From Boswellia sacra (Eukaryota > Streptophyta > Magnoliopsida > Sapindales > Burseraceae): a stretch of 64,000 bases of DNA. Positions 23,680-36,155 of the stretch are shown piece by piece (position 1 is the first letter of the stretch; each line of letters begins with the position of its first letter). The position numbers and the translations under genes were made by a program. The stretch covers positions 337,118 to 401,117 of the forward strand of contig SNVD02009724.1 in NCBI GenBank assembly GCA_013180625.2, written 5' to 3'. The notes under the pieces were generated by a model, which worked only from the letters and a program-made list of their open reading frames with translations, did not search any database and had not been told where the DNA came from.

Positions 23680-23700
23680 ATCCCCCTTTTTTATGATGAC
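23680..23700 (-). promoter_or_regulatory. Polypurine tract of the second copia element
   Basis: On the minus strand the sequence just before the 3' LTR is atcataaaaaagggggata, a typical PPT that primes plus-strand DNA synthesis. Confidence 0.85.
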
Positions 23701-23917
23701 AAACCATTAATTGTTTTAAAATATAATCTAAAATCAAGAATGAAAATAAAATCAACAATAAGCAAAAAGAGAGCAATTGTTATGAATATAAGCAAACCAT
23801 CTATTTCTCCCCCTTTTATTATCATCAAAAAGATTTAATCAAATTAATTATTCCCCCTAAACATATTCTCCCCCTTAACATATGCTACCATTCAAAGATT
23901 ATCATATAAAAATAAAA

Positions 23918-26900
23918 TTAAGACATATCCAACATGCCTAATTCTCTTCTAATTATGCTAAATCTATCTTGACTAAGGGGTTCAGTAAATATATCGGCTA
24001 ATTGTTTATCGGTGGGAATAAATTCTAAAGAAATATTACCTTTTTGCACATGATCTCTAATAAAATGATGTATAATCTCTATATGCTTAGTCCTAGAGTG
24101 TTGTATTGGATTTTTTGAAATGTTGATGGCACTTGTATTGTCACATTTGATGGGAATATGATCAAATACCACACCATAATCTTTTAAAATTTGTTTCATC
24201 CAAAGAGATTGTGCACAACAACTTCCTACTGCAATATACTCGGCTTCCGCGGTTGATACGGCAACAGAATTTTATTTTCTACTAAACCATGAGACTAATG
24301 CATGTCCTAGAAAATGGCAAGAGCCACTAGTGCTCTTTCTATCAAGAAGACTTCCAGCAAAGTCCGCATCGGAATAACTAATTAGATCAAATTATCACAC
24401 TTAGGATACCAAAGACCTAGATTTATGGTTCCAAGAAGATATCTAAATATCCTTTTGACAGCCTTAAGGTGAGATTCCTTTGGACAATATTGAAATCTAG
24501 CACAACGTACCCACACTAAACAATAATATCGGGCTCTACTAGCAGTTAAATACAAAAGAGAGCCAATCATACCTCGATATTTTGTTACCTCAACATCTTT
24601 TCCTTTCTCATTTTTGTCAAGCTTGGTTAATGTACCCATAGGTATGTTATATGTCCTTGAATTATCCATGCCAAACTTCTTGAGAAGATCTCTTGTGTAT
24701 TTAGCTTGATTTATGAAGATCCCATCCATTGATTGCTTGATTTGAAGTCCAAGGAAGAAATTTAATTCTCCAATTAAGCTCATTTCAAATTCTTGTTGCA
24801 TACACTTGGAAAATTCTTCACACATAGAAATATTAGTAGCACCAAATATAATATCATCAACATAGATTTGAACAATTAATAAATCATCATTTTTTGTTTT
24901 AACAAAAAGAGTAGTATCAACTTTTTTCAATTCGAAACCATTATCAATGAGAAATTTGCTCAATCTATCATACCATGCTCTTGGTGCTTGTTTCAAGCCA
25001 TAAAGTGCCTTTTTGGGTTTGAAAACATGGTTTGGAAAATCATGATTTTGAAAACCAAGAGGTTGCTCTACATATACTTCCTCCATAATGTAACCATTTA
25101 AAAATGCATTTTTGACATCCATTTGATATAATGTAAAATTTTTATAACATGCAAATGCACACAACATTCTAATTGATTCTAATCTAGCAACCGATGCAAA
25201 GGTTTCCTCATAATCAATACCTTCTTCTTGATTGTATTCTTGAGCAACAAGTCTAGCTTTGTTTCTAATAATGGTGCCATTTTCATCTACTTTATTTCTA
25301 AAAATCCACTTAGTGCCTATAATAGAATGATTTTTGGGTCTAGGGACTAATTCCCAAACTTGATTTCTCTCAAATTGATTCAATTATTCTTGCATAGCCA
25401 AAATTCAACTTTTGTCATTTTCGGCTTCTTTAAAAGATTTTGGTTCAAATTGAGAGACAAAAGCAAAATGATTACAAAAGTTCTTAAAAGAAGATCTAGT
25501 TTTCATACCTTGTGATGGTTCACCAATAATGAGATCTTTAGGGTGAGCTTTTGCATACCTCCATTCTTTTGGTAATTCTTGGGAAGATTCATTTACTTCC
25601 ACAAGCTTTTCTTGTTGAAGTTGTAATTCATCTTGGCTCGTCTCATCAAGCCTTGATTCCTTGATTTGCCTTTCTACCTCAACAATATCATCATCTAAAT
25701 TCTTTGAAGAAATAACATTAGTTTCATCAAATTCAACATGCATAGATTCTTCAATAGTAAGAGTCTTTTTGTTAAAAACTCTATATGCTTTACTATGGTT
25801 GGAGTAGCCAACAAAAATTCCAACATCGGCTTTTGCATCAAATTTTCCAAGGTTATCCTTGGTGTTTAAAATAAAACATTTACATCCAAAAACTTTAAAA
25901 AATCCAATGTTGGGTTTTCTTCCTTTCCAAAGTTTATAAGGAGTTTTCTTTATCAAAGCTCTAATATGGACTCTATTGATTATAAATCATGCGGTATTAA
26001 CGGCTTCGGCCCAAAAATATTTTGGCAAATTATTTTCAAGTAACATGGTCCTAGCCATTTCTTGGATAGTCCTATTTTTCCTCTTAACAACACCATTTTG
26101 TTGTGGAGTTCTAGGTGAGAAAAAATTATGTTCAAAACCATTTTCATCACAAAGATTTTCAAATGCAACATTGTCTACTTCACCACCATGATCACTCCTA
26201 ATGGACACAATAGAATACCCTTTTTGATTTTGGACTCTTTTTGCAAATTTTGAAAAAGCTTGTATAGCCTCATTTTTAGTTTTCAAGAATAATACCCAAG
26301 TGAATCTTGAATAATTATCCACAATAACAAAAACATAATACTTTCCACCAGGGCTTTGAGTTCTTGATGGTCCAAATAAATTCAAATGAAGTAATTGTAG
26401 AGGTTTATTTGTTGAAATAAATTTCTTTTGTTTAAAAGAAGTTCTCACTTGTTTTCCAAATGGACAAGCATCACAAATCTTATCCTTTTCAAATTTTATT
26501 TTTGTAAGACCATCAACTAAATCATTTTTAGAAATTTTTGAAATTGTGTCCATGCTAGCATGACCTAACCTTCTATGCCATAACCAAGCATCATGATTAA
26601 CAATGAAACAATTTTCTACATGATCATTAACATTAATATCAATTGTATAAATATTACCACATCTATTACCAACAAATAATGTCTTATTGTTACTAACATC
26701 CTTAATCACACATCTATTAGGCTCAAAAGTAACAAAAATATCCCTTATCACACAATTGACTAATGCTAATCAAATCATGTTTTAAACCATAAACAAGCAA
26801 AACATCCTTAATAAGAGGTGAAGAAGGGTTACCAATATCACCATGTCCAATTACCCTTCCTTTGGCATTATCACCGAAGGTCACATATGCTCCTTTCTTC

Positions 26901-27600
26901 ATAATTAATCTTGAGAACTTGGAGGCATCTCTGATCATATGCCTTGAGCATCCACTATCTAAGTACCACTTGTGTTTGCCACTTTGTCTCTACGATCAAC
27001 ATTCAAGGAGTAACTTTTTGGTACCCAAAAGTTCTTGGGTCCTTGGGGTTTAGTTATGGTACTTTTTGGAACCCATATTTGTTTCAAATTAGGATTTCTC
27101 TTAATATAGCAAGAATGCACTTTGTGTCCTTTTCTTCCACAATAAGTACATGAATGATTAGGATTATTCCTAGAAGATACATGAGCAAAATAATTTTTAA
27201 AATACTTTTTATGAGTTTTATATCCTAAACCTCTTTTATCAAAAACACACCTTTGGTTTAGTAACATAGAATTCAAATTTTTTGTACTTTTTGTAAAACT
27301 ATCAACAATATTTCTTAAGTCATTATTTTTCTTTTTCAAACAAGCATTTTGTTTCTCCAATTTATCAAAATCCTTTTGTTTTAAAATATCATTTTCAGTT
27401 TTTAATAAATGTATTTGACTTTCGAAACTTTCAAAATCCTTTTGCTTTAAAATTTCATTTTCATTTTCTAAAGCTTCATTTATTTCTACAACCTCTTCTA
27501 ATTGAGATAACATGATTTTTGACTTCTTTTTGAAAGCATTAGTTTTTGAATTTTGCTTATCAACTTGCACATGTAAATTTTGGAATGCTTCAAGTAATTC
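23918..27600 (-). pseudogene. Copia pol: protease, integrase, RT, RNase H (inactive)
   Basis: Read on the minus strand, the order is a CCHC knuckle (CTYCGRKGHKVHSC), a protease with DSGCSRHM, then the gag-pre-integrase region. Integrase follows, and its first catalytic position reads LLHLNLFGP (Asn for the family's Asp). The third reads NGVVKRKNRT (Lys for Glu). The middle SDHGGE is kept. RT has [12 protein letters not shown] and [10 protein letters not shown]. RNase H ends with DNTSAINISKNP and QLADIFTEPL. Frames break near 25385-25405, 25960-25990, 26950 and 24200-24380. Both the loss of catalytic residues and the frame breaks make it non-functional. Confidence 0.9.
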
Positions 27601-27734
27601 ATCATATGAAAGTTTAGGATCATAGTTTCAAATACTTACCTCATCTTCACTTAAAGCCATGAAGCACATGTTTGCCACTTCGCAATCTTCTTCTTCGGTG
27701 GAGCTAGCTTCACTATCATCCCAATTTGTGGCTT

Positions 27735-28686
27735 TCATTGCTTGGATTTCTTGTTTTGACTCTTGAAGTAAGGACAATCCATCTTTACATGTCCCGGTTT
27801 CTTGCACTCATAGCAAATGACTTGATCATTTTTCTTATCTTGCTTTGAGCTTTGCCCTTTGTATTCCCTTCTAGAATTCTTCTTGAATCCTTGGTTTCTT
27901 CTAATCATCCTTTTTAGCTTTCTTGTGATGAATGCAAGATCATCATCGTCTCCTTCATCGTCGGACTCATCATCTTCTTTTGTTGAAGATTTGAAAGCGA
28001 TATTTTCTTTTTCTTGCAATCTTCTTCATTCTCTTTCAAGGTGATTTCATGAGTCATGAGAGAACCCATAAGTTCTTCTAATAGTAGTTTGGTGAGGTCC
28101 TTTGCTTCTTGAATTGCCGTCACTTTTGGCTCCCAAGATTTTGTAGACACCTAAGAATCTTTCTCACCATTTCAACATTAGAATAAGATTTACCAAGAGA
28201 TTTCAAACTAGTAATAATATCCGTAAATCTAGTAAACATTGCAGAAATTGATTCATCCGATTTCATCTTAAAAAGCTCATAACTATGAACTAGCCTACTA
28301 ATTTTAGATTCTTTAACTTGACTACTTCCTTCATGAGTAACTTCAAGTGTGTGCCATATTTCTTGTGCCGTAGAACAAGTAGATATTCTATTAAACTCAT
28401 TTTTATCTAGAGCACAATATAACACATTCATAGCTTTAGCATTCAAACTCAATTTCTTTTTATCATCTTCACTAAACTCTTTAGTTTCTTTAAGCATGCA
28501 TTCCCCATTTTCAATTTTGGTAGGAACAAAAGGTCCTTCCAAAACAATAGACCACAATTCAAAATCAAAAGATTTCAAGAAAATACTCATTCTAGTTTTC
28601 CAATAAGAGTAATCACTTCCATTAAAAAATGGAGGTCTAGAGATAGAAAGTCCCTCAACATATGAAGTTGAATTAAAAGTAGCCAT
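27735..28686 (-). pseudogene. Copia gag of the second element
   Basis: The start at 28686 gives MATFNSTSYVEGLSISRPPF followed by the copia gag signature FNGSDYSYWKTRMSIFLKS. The helical capsid region runs to about 28130. A frame change there leads into an acidic/basic tail with a CCHC knuckle (CYECKKPGHVKMDC, about 27790-27830). The downstream stretch to 27570 carries long repeated ILKQKDF(D/E) coils. Confidence 0.88.
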
Positions 28687-28721
28687 AGCTCAAAATCGGT
28701 TAAGATTTAAAAAAATGAGCA

Positions 28722-28737
28722 ACCTTGCTCTGATACC
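28722..28737 (-). promoter_or_regulatory. Primer-binding site of the second copia element
   Basis: On the minus strand, agtggtatcagagcaagg follows the LTR end (tcaaca). It is the tRNA-iMet complement used by copia elements. Confidence 0.9.
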
Positions 28738-28740
28738 ACT

Positions 28741-30499
28741 TGTTGACCCAGGTATGGCAACCCAAGAGGGGGGGTGAATTGGGTTTTTATTTATCAAAAC
28801 GGATTTAGAAAACTTTTCTTGAAAGATCAAAATTAGTTAACTCTTTCTTTGAGAATAAAGGTGAAGAAGATGAAAATAGAATGCAATCAAGAGAATAGCA
28901 ATAAAGAACAATCACAAGTGCAAATAAAGTAAAGAGGATAGGGATAGAGAGAGTGCAAACTCGATGTACGTGGTTCGGCAAACCTTGCCTACGTCCACGG
29001 GCTCCTAGCTCCACGAGCTAGGCTTTCCACTAAGTTATAGAAATCTTTACAACTTGCTTGATGAACAACCTCACCAAGACTTTTTCTTCAACTCTTGATA
29101 ACACCACACCAAGAGTTCTTCTTGATGAACAACCTCACCAAGGCAACTTCCTTCAACTCTTGATAACACCACACCAAGAGTTCTTCTTGATGAACAACCT
29201 CACCAAGGCAACTTCCTTCAACCCTTGATAACACCACAATAAGAGTTCTTCTTGATGAACAACTCACCAAGGAAAGAGTTCTCTCAAGGATAACTTTTAT
29301 CCTTTACAAGAAGATCTCACTCTCACCACAATAGAACAAAGAAAGTTTTACAACAAAAGTACAACTCTCTTCAAAGAGTAGATAAAGAATATAAAAGCCC
29401 TGTAGACTTGATATTTCTCTTGTTTTTTTTGCTTGATAAAATGCTTCTCTTGCTCTTGCTGAATGCATGGGAGAAGGGCTCCTTTTATAGGCAAATAGGA
29501 TGAACTTAATCAAGTGAAGACACCATCTCCAAATTTTCTGCCCACCATAAAAACTGTAATCTTGTCTGCCATTTTTGTCAATGTTCTGTTTGAAATTTGA
29601 AAATCTTCAAAGCATAAAAAATCTGCACATTTGAACAAGCTTTCCAACGCATCAATAATCAAGTATTTGTATGTCTGTAGCTTAAGATATGGCCAAAACA
29701 CCATTCGGTGCTCATGTGACTTGATTTTTCTTCCTTGTGTCAGTCCATCGAATTGAATGATAATTCTGTCAGCCTTCCGTTTGAAATTTGAATTTCTTCA
29801 AAACATAAAAGATCTGCATATTTCAACAAGCTTTTCAAAACATTAAGAATCAAAGCATTTGGATATCTCTATCTCAAGATATGGACAAAAAATCATTCGG
29901 TACTCATATGAGTTGATTTTTCTTCTCTGTGTCAGTCCATTGAATTGCATGTCAATTATGTCAGCCTTTGATTTGAAATTTGAATTTCTTCAAAACATAT
30001 GAAATGTGCCTCATTATGTCATCTTTCCAATTCCACAAGAATTAAGTCATTTTGATTTTTCTAGCTCAAGATATGTCCAAAAGAGTATTCGGTGTTCATG
30101 TCAGCTGCTTCTATTTATCTTTCAACTTGCATGATGATTTGGACAACCTTACACTTGAAATTTAAATTTCTTTAAAACATATGAAATGTTATAAATTGAT
30201 CAAGCTTTCCAAAGGATTAAGAATCACATTATTTGAACATCTGTAGAGAAATATATGACCAATTGATTGAATATTGCTCATGTGTCACATTCCTTGAATC
30301 AAACCTTGTTCTTAAACTTTGGTGCCTTTAACATGTAGTCTTCTCCTTAGCTTCAACACTTCATTTTAATAAGCCTCTTCTTGATTTTACAATTATCTCA
30401 ATGATATTACTCTTGTACATAAATAAACATGTTAGTAAATCACAATGAATCAATGTGTATTGTTATCATCAAAATTATCATGTAGCCTTAGGGCTAACA
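28741..30499 (-). repeat. Right (5') LTR of the second copia element (1759 bp)
   Basis: It pairs with 21903-23677. Its TATA box on the minus strand is at about 29482-29490, and the 64-bp tandem array is at about 29060-29275. It differs from its partner by numerous substitutions and small indels (for example around 28880-28920). Confidence 0.93.
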
Positions 30500-31306
30500 A
30501 CTATGACCAACAATTTTCTAGTAGAAGACGTAATTCAAGTAGCCAATTTCGTCCAAAAGATATAACAGATGATGCTTCTAAGCCTGCAGTAGGGGATGGA
30601 GTAGGCCAAGAATCTCCTATCGGCAACAATGAATAGGATGTTACGTTGGTTGGGAGAAAATTAAACATGGTATGTAGCCCGGAGCGATTTGTTCGATGTG
30701 TTTCAACTCTCTCAGATGTTCAAAAAGAGGCAGTCAGTCGTTTGGGCTTTGGGACAATTGTACATACAAACGGGGGGAGATTACGATGATTCTTGTGTCA
30801 GAACCTCATCGATGATTGGAATATGGTGACATCTGTGTTGTTAGTGAATGGCGTTGATTTCCACATCACCGAAGAAAGCTTCATGGAAACAATGGGCATT
30901 GTTGATAGAGGGTCTACAGTTCACTTGCGAGGTCCTAAATCTGACATTGCCGACCTTCGAATAAGGTTCTAGTGCACACCAAATGGCATACGTCTAGCAT
31001 GTCTTGTAGACATAATGTTTAATTCGGATGGTGCTGATGACGATTTCTTGAGGGCTTTTTTCTTATTTGCAATGGGAACTTTGCTCTGTCTGACATCAAC
31101 AACTCATGTACGGGTTTCGTATTTACATGTTTTGAAAGACGTCAAGAACATAAGTCAACATAATTGGTGCTGCTTCTATTTTGTAACCCTTCGTCAAAGT
31201 GTACGGAAGTATAAAAACTTGAAGTCTTCAAACATATGTGGTTGCCTTCGTTTTCTGCAAGTATTTATTCCATAAACCTGTTTATTGTATATGGACTTAT
31301 AAAACA

Positions 31307-31316
31307 TATATATTAT
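31307..31316. repeat. Target-site duplication of the Mutator element (left)
   Basis: tatatattat is repeated exactly at 37421-37430. Confidence 0.95.
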
Positions 31317-31438
31317 GGGCTAATCACACAGACCACCCCTAGGTTTTGGCTTAATTTCGTCCAAAAATATTGTTTGTCACTTTTCATCATACGGTACCCC
31401 TGCCTTTTTTAAAATTCATCATGGACACCCCTTCCGTC
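31317..31438. repeat. Left terminal inverted repeat of the MULE
   Basis: It begins gggctaatcacacagaccac and ends near ccccttccgtc. It pairs with 37300-37420. Confidence 0.97.
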
Positions 31439-32150
31439 AATTTTGACGTTAAGTATATGTAAATAAATGGAATGAATATGGCTAAAAGAGTCATTTTAAT
31501 AGATTTGGTCAACACTATATAAAGTATCGATTGAAATATTAAAACAACCCCACCTTGTTTTTTTTTTAGCTTTCTTCGATTGTCCCTGTCCCCACTTCGT
31601 CCCCACTTCGATCGTTGACAATATTTTCGCTGTCTTCTGCTCGACCAAAAGCCGACCCATAACCATTTTCAATTGGAGGAAGTTCGTGCAGCACTTGGAT
31701 TAGTGATTCAGTAAGTGTTCTTGTAAGTTTTAGAAGTGTTTGTTTGTTTGTATTGGTTGTGAAACGTTGCAAACATACGAAACTCCTGAACTCTATAGCT
31801 GATGGTTTTTTGTTTGTCATTCTACATATTTCAAGGTTTTTTAGTGTGCTATTGTTAGATGTTACTATTATTCCAGTGTTTGTGTCGAAATCATTCTATT
31901 GAAACCCTAAAATGGTGACAAATTTAGGGTTTTTTGTGAATGGTAATAGAAGTCGGTAATTCATATCATAATATGTGATAATGACATGCATGCGTTGAAT
32001 GTGTTTTGATTTGTCAGTTTTTAAGGTCAGTCTGTAGCCTCTGAACTGGTTGTTCAATTTTCAAGTGTTAGGGGTTTTTGAAATTAATGGAAGAAATTGA
32101 TGATAGATTACATAACGTGTTGGAATAAACTGTGGTTAATGTTTATCTTG

Positions 32151-32270
32151 CATGCATGTTGCTATATTGCATATCTTGCATGCATGCTGTTATATTTTAT
32201 ATCTTGCATGCATGCTGTTATATTGTATATCTTGCATGCATGCTGTTATATTGTATATCTTGCATGCATA
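32151..32270 (+). promoter_or_regulatory. Five RY motifs (CATGCATG/A) at exact 28-bp spacing
   Basis: CATGCATG occurs at 32151, 32179, 32207 and 32235, and CATGCATA at 32263. They are carried by a 28-bp tandem unit (atcttgcatgcatgctgtta plus tattgtat). CATGCA is the core RY element bound by plant B3-domain factors of the ABI3/FUS3/LEC2 and VAL groups. The array lies about 125-240 bp upstream of the transposase ATG at 32394. A regulatory role is inferred. Confidence 0.75.
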
Positions 32271-32302
32271 CATACATATTTTGTTTTTAATACTTAACTT
32301 CT

Positions 32303-32331
32303 AATGGATTCTCTCTCTCTCTCTCTCTCTA
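32303..32331. repeat. (TC)n microsatellite in the MULE 5' leader
   Basis: An uninterrupted tctctctc run lies just upstream of the transposase start. CT-rich tracts are common in plant 5' leaders. Confidence 0.85.
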
Positions 32332-32393
32332 TTTGTTTCAACTTTCTTCTTATACACTTGCGTATCTATGAATGCATATGGCAGTAGGATAGG

Positions 32394-35300
32394 ATGGATC
32401 CTATTTATTTAACATTAAGACATTTAGAGTCTGAGTATCCTATTGGGCTTATTGACTATGATAGAGTCAGTAGGATAGGATTGTTTAATGCAGCTAATAT
32501 GGTTTGCCATCTAGGGGTATATGATCATAGAGATGTTAAATTTAGTGTTGACTTACCTTGGAATGGGGATAGGATAGACATTGACACTGATGCCAAATTT
32601 CTAGAAGTATTGAGGGAGTACCAGAAATATAAGCTTTTCAAAGTAACTGTGTTAGTTGAGGTTACACCATTAGACACTGATGTGAGATGCCTGAAAAAGA
32701 TTATGAGTGGGAAAATGATGTTGGGGAGAGTGATGAAGGTGAAAATGATCCTACTAACACTAGTGGACCTCAACCTGAGTTGTCCCAAGATGTTGAAAAT
32801 GTAGGAGTTGAACCTGAGTTGTCACATAGAGAAGAAGATGAGGTAGAGTCTATTGGTCATTCTGGTGGTCATTCTGTCAGCCATAGTGAGTATGACTCAG
32901 ATGCAGACTACAGGCCTAAATCTGATGTAGAATTTGTCAACTGTCATAGTAATGAGAGGGAGAGCAGTGATAGTGGAAGTGGTGAAGAAGTGTCATCACA
33001 TGACAACGCTCATTATCAGAGTGATGGTGAGCATTTCCATAAAATTATGAGCAGTTCAGATGAAGAGGTTGGAAGTGATAGAATGGCTAGAGTTCAAAGG
33101 CAACATTTATTTAGGCGAACTGCAGATGGAAATGTAGTCTTTAGGGTATGGCAGACTTTTGAGAATATTCACCATTTTAGAGAATCCTTAAGAGAGTATT
33201 CTGTGAGGAGTGGAATAGTACTGAAAAGAGTGAAAAATGAGAGACAGAGAGTTACATGTAGGTGTACAGCTACTGGCTGTCCATGGAGGATTCATACCTC
33301 CTTAACCCAAGACTTAGTAACTTTCAAAATTAAGAGCTTTTGTCCTGATCATAGGTGTGAAAAATAGCCTAATACTCCAGAATACACATATATATGGATA
33401 GCCAAACAATATGAAGACATCATCAAGGATAATCCAAATGTAGAAATTGAGTGGTTAGAGAAGGATATTAATAGAAGGTTTGGGTTGGAACCTTCAAAAC
33501 AGAAATTATACAGGGCAAAGATGAAAGCTCTTCAAGTTACAGGAGAAGATCACCAAAAAGCCCTTAACCTACTGCATAAGTATGCCAATGTAGTAAGACT
33601 AACAAATCCTGGTTCAACTGTCTTTGTAAAGGCAGATTGAGAGTCAATTTATGCATCTCCAAAATTTCAGGGCTTTTTCATTAGTTTTCGAGTTCAAAGG
33701 ATTGGTTTTAATGGAGGTTGTAGACCATTTATAGGTAAAGATGGATGTCATCTCAAGGGGCCAATGGGAGGAGTGCTTTTGACTACTGTAGGGATTGATG
33801 CTAACAATGGTATGTACCCCTTAGCATTAGGAATTTGTGAAGTGGAATGCAGCTCAACTTGGAATTGGTTCCTTGAACATCTAGGTGAGCATTTAGGAGG
33901 GGTTGATGCACTTGGGATGCCTATGACTTTTATGAGTGATAGGCAGAATGGAATCCTTAATTCTTTAAATTTAAAGTGGCCATATACATCTCATATGTAC
34001 TGTGCAAAGCATTTGTTTGATAATTTCAAGAAAGGACATTGTGGGCCAGGTCTTCAGTTGCTGTTCTGGAGAGCATGCAAAGCTAGTAATATTAATGACT
34101 TCCACACTACCATAGAGGATATCAAATCTGTGGATTACAAGGCATTTGAGTACCTGTCAAATATTCCTGCCAATAGTTGGAGTAGATATGCATTTGATGA
34201 AAGAGTCAAAGTGGACCATGTCACCAATAACATCACTGAATCCTTCAACTCTTGGATGAATAGGCATCGAGGTCAAACATATTTGACAATGGTAGAGGAC
34301 ATAAGAAGAAAGATTATGAAGAGGATGCAAAGAAAGTAAGTTAACTGCTCTTCATTTCCTATTTTTGTATGCTTATTTCTTCACATTTCTGTTCACTTTC
34401 TATTAGGCATAAAAGTGCATTTTGATTGTTGAAATGTAAACTACTTTGCTTTCCTTATCATTAACAACTAATTTTTGTTTTTTTTTTCCAATACTAGGTA
34501 TAAAGAATGCCTAGGATGGCATTCAGATATTGGTCCTAGGATTAGGGAAATAATTAGTGATAGAGGTAAGTTCAGTAGAATCATGGAGGTGTATTGGTGT
34601 GGAGCTTTGGAGTTTGAAGTTGTGTGTAAAGGAAGAGCTTACATTGTCAGATTAGATGCTAGATTTTGCTCTTGTGGTTTATTTCAAATTTCGGGAATAC
34701 CTTGTGTCCATGCAATAGCCTGTGCAAATGAAAGGAGGATTGAGGTCAATCAGTTTGTGGATAAGAAACTATCAAGAGATATGTATATAGCTGCATACAA
34801 CCACCATTTGAGGCCTATACCAGACCACAGTGAATGGCTTGAGGTGGCTTGCAACAATCTGGAAGCTCCAAAGAGAAGGACAAAGGCAGGCAGGCCTAAG
34901 AAAGCAAGAAGAAGGGCACTTGATGAAGACCCTCCTGCAAACTCTTTGTTCACAATGCGATGTTCAAATTATGGGGGATACAATCACAATAGAAGGTCTT
35001 GCAAGTCAGCCCCAAAAAAGAATAAGGTCATATGCATAGAAGTTGTTTTTCAAAATATTATCGTATTTGCAATACATATTAATTGTAATTGTTGTGTAAG
35101 TGTCAGAGACAGAGGCCATCAACAGCAACAACTACATCAACAACATCTGCATCAACAACATCCTATCAAGCTCCAAGCTCATGTCAGCAACCTCCAAGCT
35201 CATGTCAGCAACCTCCAAGCTCATCTCAGCAACCTGCTAGCTCATCTCAGCAACCTGTTAGCTCATCTCAACAACCTTCTACCTCATCTCAGCAACCTCT

Positions 35301-35853
35301 TATACCATCTCAGCAATCAGTGACTTCACAGACATTAAGAAGAATGAAGGGTAAAAATTTCCATTTTGGCATTAAAATCATGCAACTTTTTTCCCTGTTT
35401 GTATCTCCCTTAACTTTGACTAATTATTATCTTTCTACCTATTTACACCAGTACCCCAACAATCTCCAACTAGAAGGCAGGCTGGATCAACATCACTTCA
35501 GCAATCTCATATACCATATCATCAATCAATGGATTCAGGCACATCAAGTATTATCTTTATTGCATTTATCAATATTTGTATAATATCTATTTATGATTTA
35601 TCTTTTATAACTTGCTCTGATTTATCAGCATCCAACCAACCTCCAACTGCAAGGCAATTTACACCATTCTGTCAGCTACCAGCAACAACACCAGTACCAC
35701 CCCAGCAGTCAGTGGGTTCAACCATGTTAAGGGCAACTAGAGGTAAAAAATTTCGACATTTTGTCTATCACTTTTGCTTTCACCTTTTCTTTGATAACCA
35801 TGTACACTTCAAACATGCATGCAGGCACAAGGTCATCTCCAGGAATGCAGTGA
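32394..35853 (+). pseudogene. mudrA-type MULE transposase, six exons, with two stops and a frameshift
   Basis: ATG 32394 opens an N-terminal domain like the PB1-like region of plant MULE transposases. The frame shifts near 32684 into an acidic linker. The MuDR DNA-binding domain follows, with CRCTATGCPWRI at about 33253-33290. TAG 33365 and TGA 33638 are in frame. The DDE core has DGCHLKG and SDRQNG. Splicing 34336-34497 joins it to a SWIM zinc finger (CSCGLFQISGIPCVHAIA). A CCHC-like knuckle near 34960 has Tyr for its second Cys (CSNYGGYNHNRRSC). Phase-consistent GT-AG introns then link exons 35107-35350, 35452-35547, 35629-35742 and 35825-35853 (TGA), which form a Gln/Ser/Pro-rich tail. Confidence 0.88.
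35160..35330 (+). repeat. 21-bp coding tandem repeat (Pro-x-Ser-Ser-x-Gln-Gln)
   Basis: About seven copies of a 21-bp unit, (cctccaagctcatctcagcaa and variants), encode PPSSCQQ, PPSSSQQ, PASSSQQ, PVSSSQQ and PSTSSQQ in the transposase tail. The variation among copies is mostly at the second residue. Confidence 0.9.
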
Positions 35854-36155
35854 GATTGCATGACTGTATATAACAAGCAATGTTTTTGTTTTTTGGTAGG
35901 TTTTAGTTTTACAGCAACCCAAAATTGTTATCACATATAGGGTTTAGCGTTGTTTTTTTGTAGAAAGACTGTAAATTACAGTCTTTTAGATTCCTATAAG
36001 GAAACATTTAAGATAATGTCTCTTCATCCTGTATTTAACACAGTCTTTTCATATTACTTTATGCATTTGCTGTAATTTTGTTGATAAGAATGATACTAAT
36101 TTACAAGTAATGATATTGGGCAATGACAGAACTTTTATTTCTTTTTTTTTCCCCA

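Larger units (their letters stand above)
21903..30499 (-). mobile_element. Second Ty1/copia retrotransposon inserted in the SIRE element
   Basis: Two long LTRs read TGTTGACCCAGGTATGGCAA...GGGCTAACA on the plus strand. The minus-strand PBS and PPT, and gag-pol in copia order, are between them. The 5-bp flanks differ (ataaa before 21903, actat after 30499), and the DNA on each side belongs to different sequences. The LTRs differ by many substitutions and small indels, so the element is old. Two catalytic residues of integrase are substituted. Confidence 0.93.

Noticed and set aside
32097..32297. Plus-strand frame with repeated cysteine/tyrosine-rich units
   Set aside because: It is the translation of the 28-bp RY tandem repeat upstream of the transposase.
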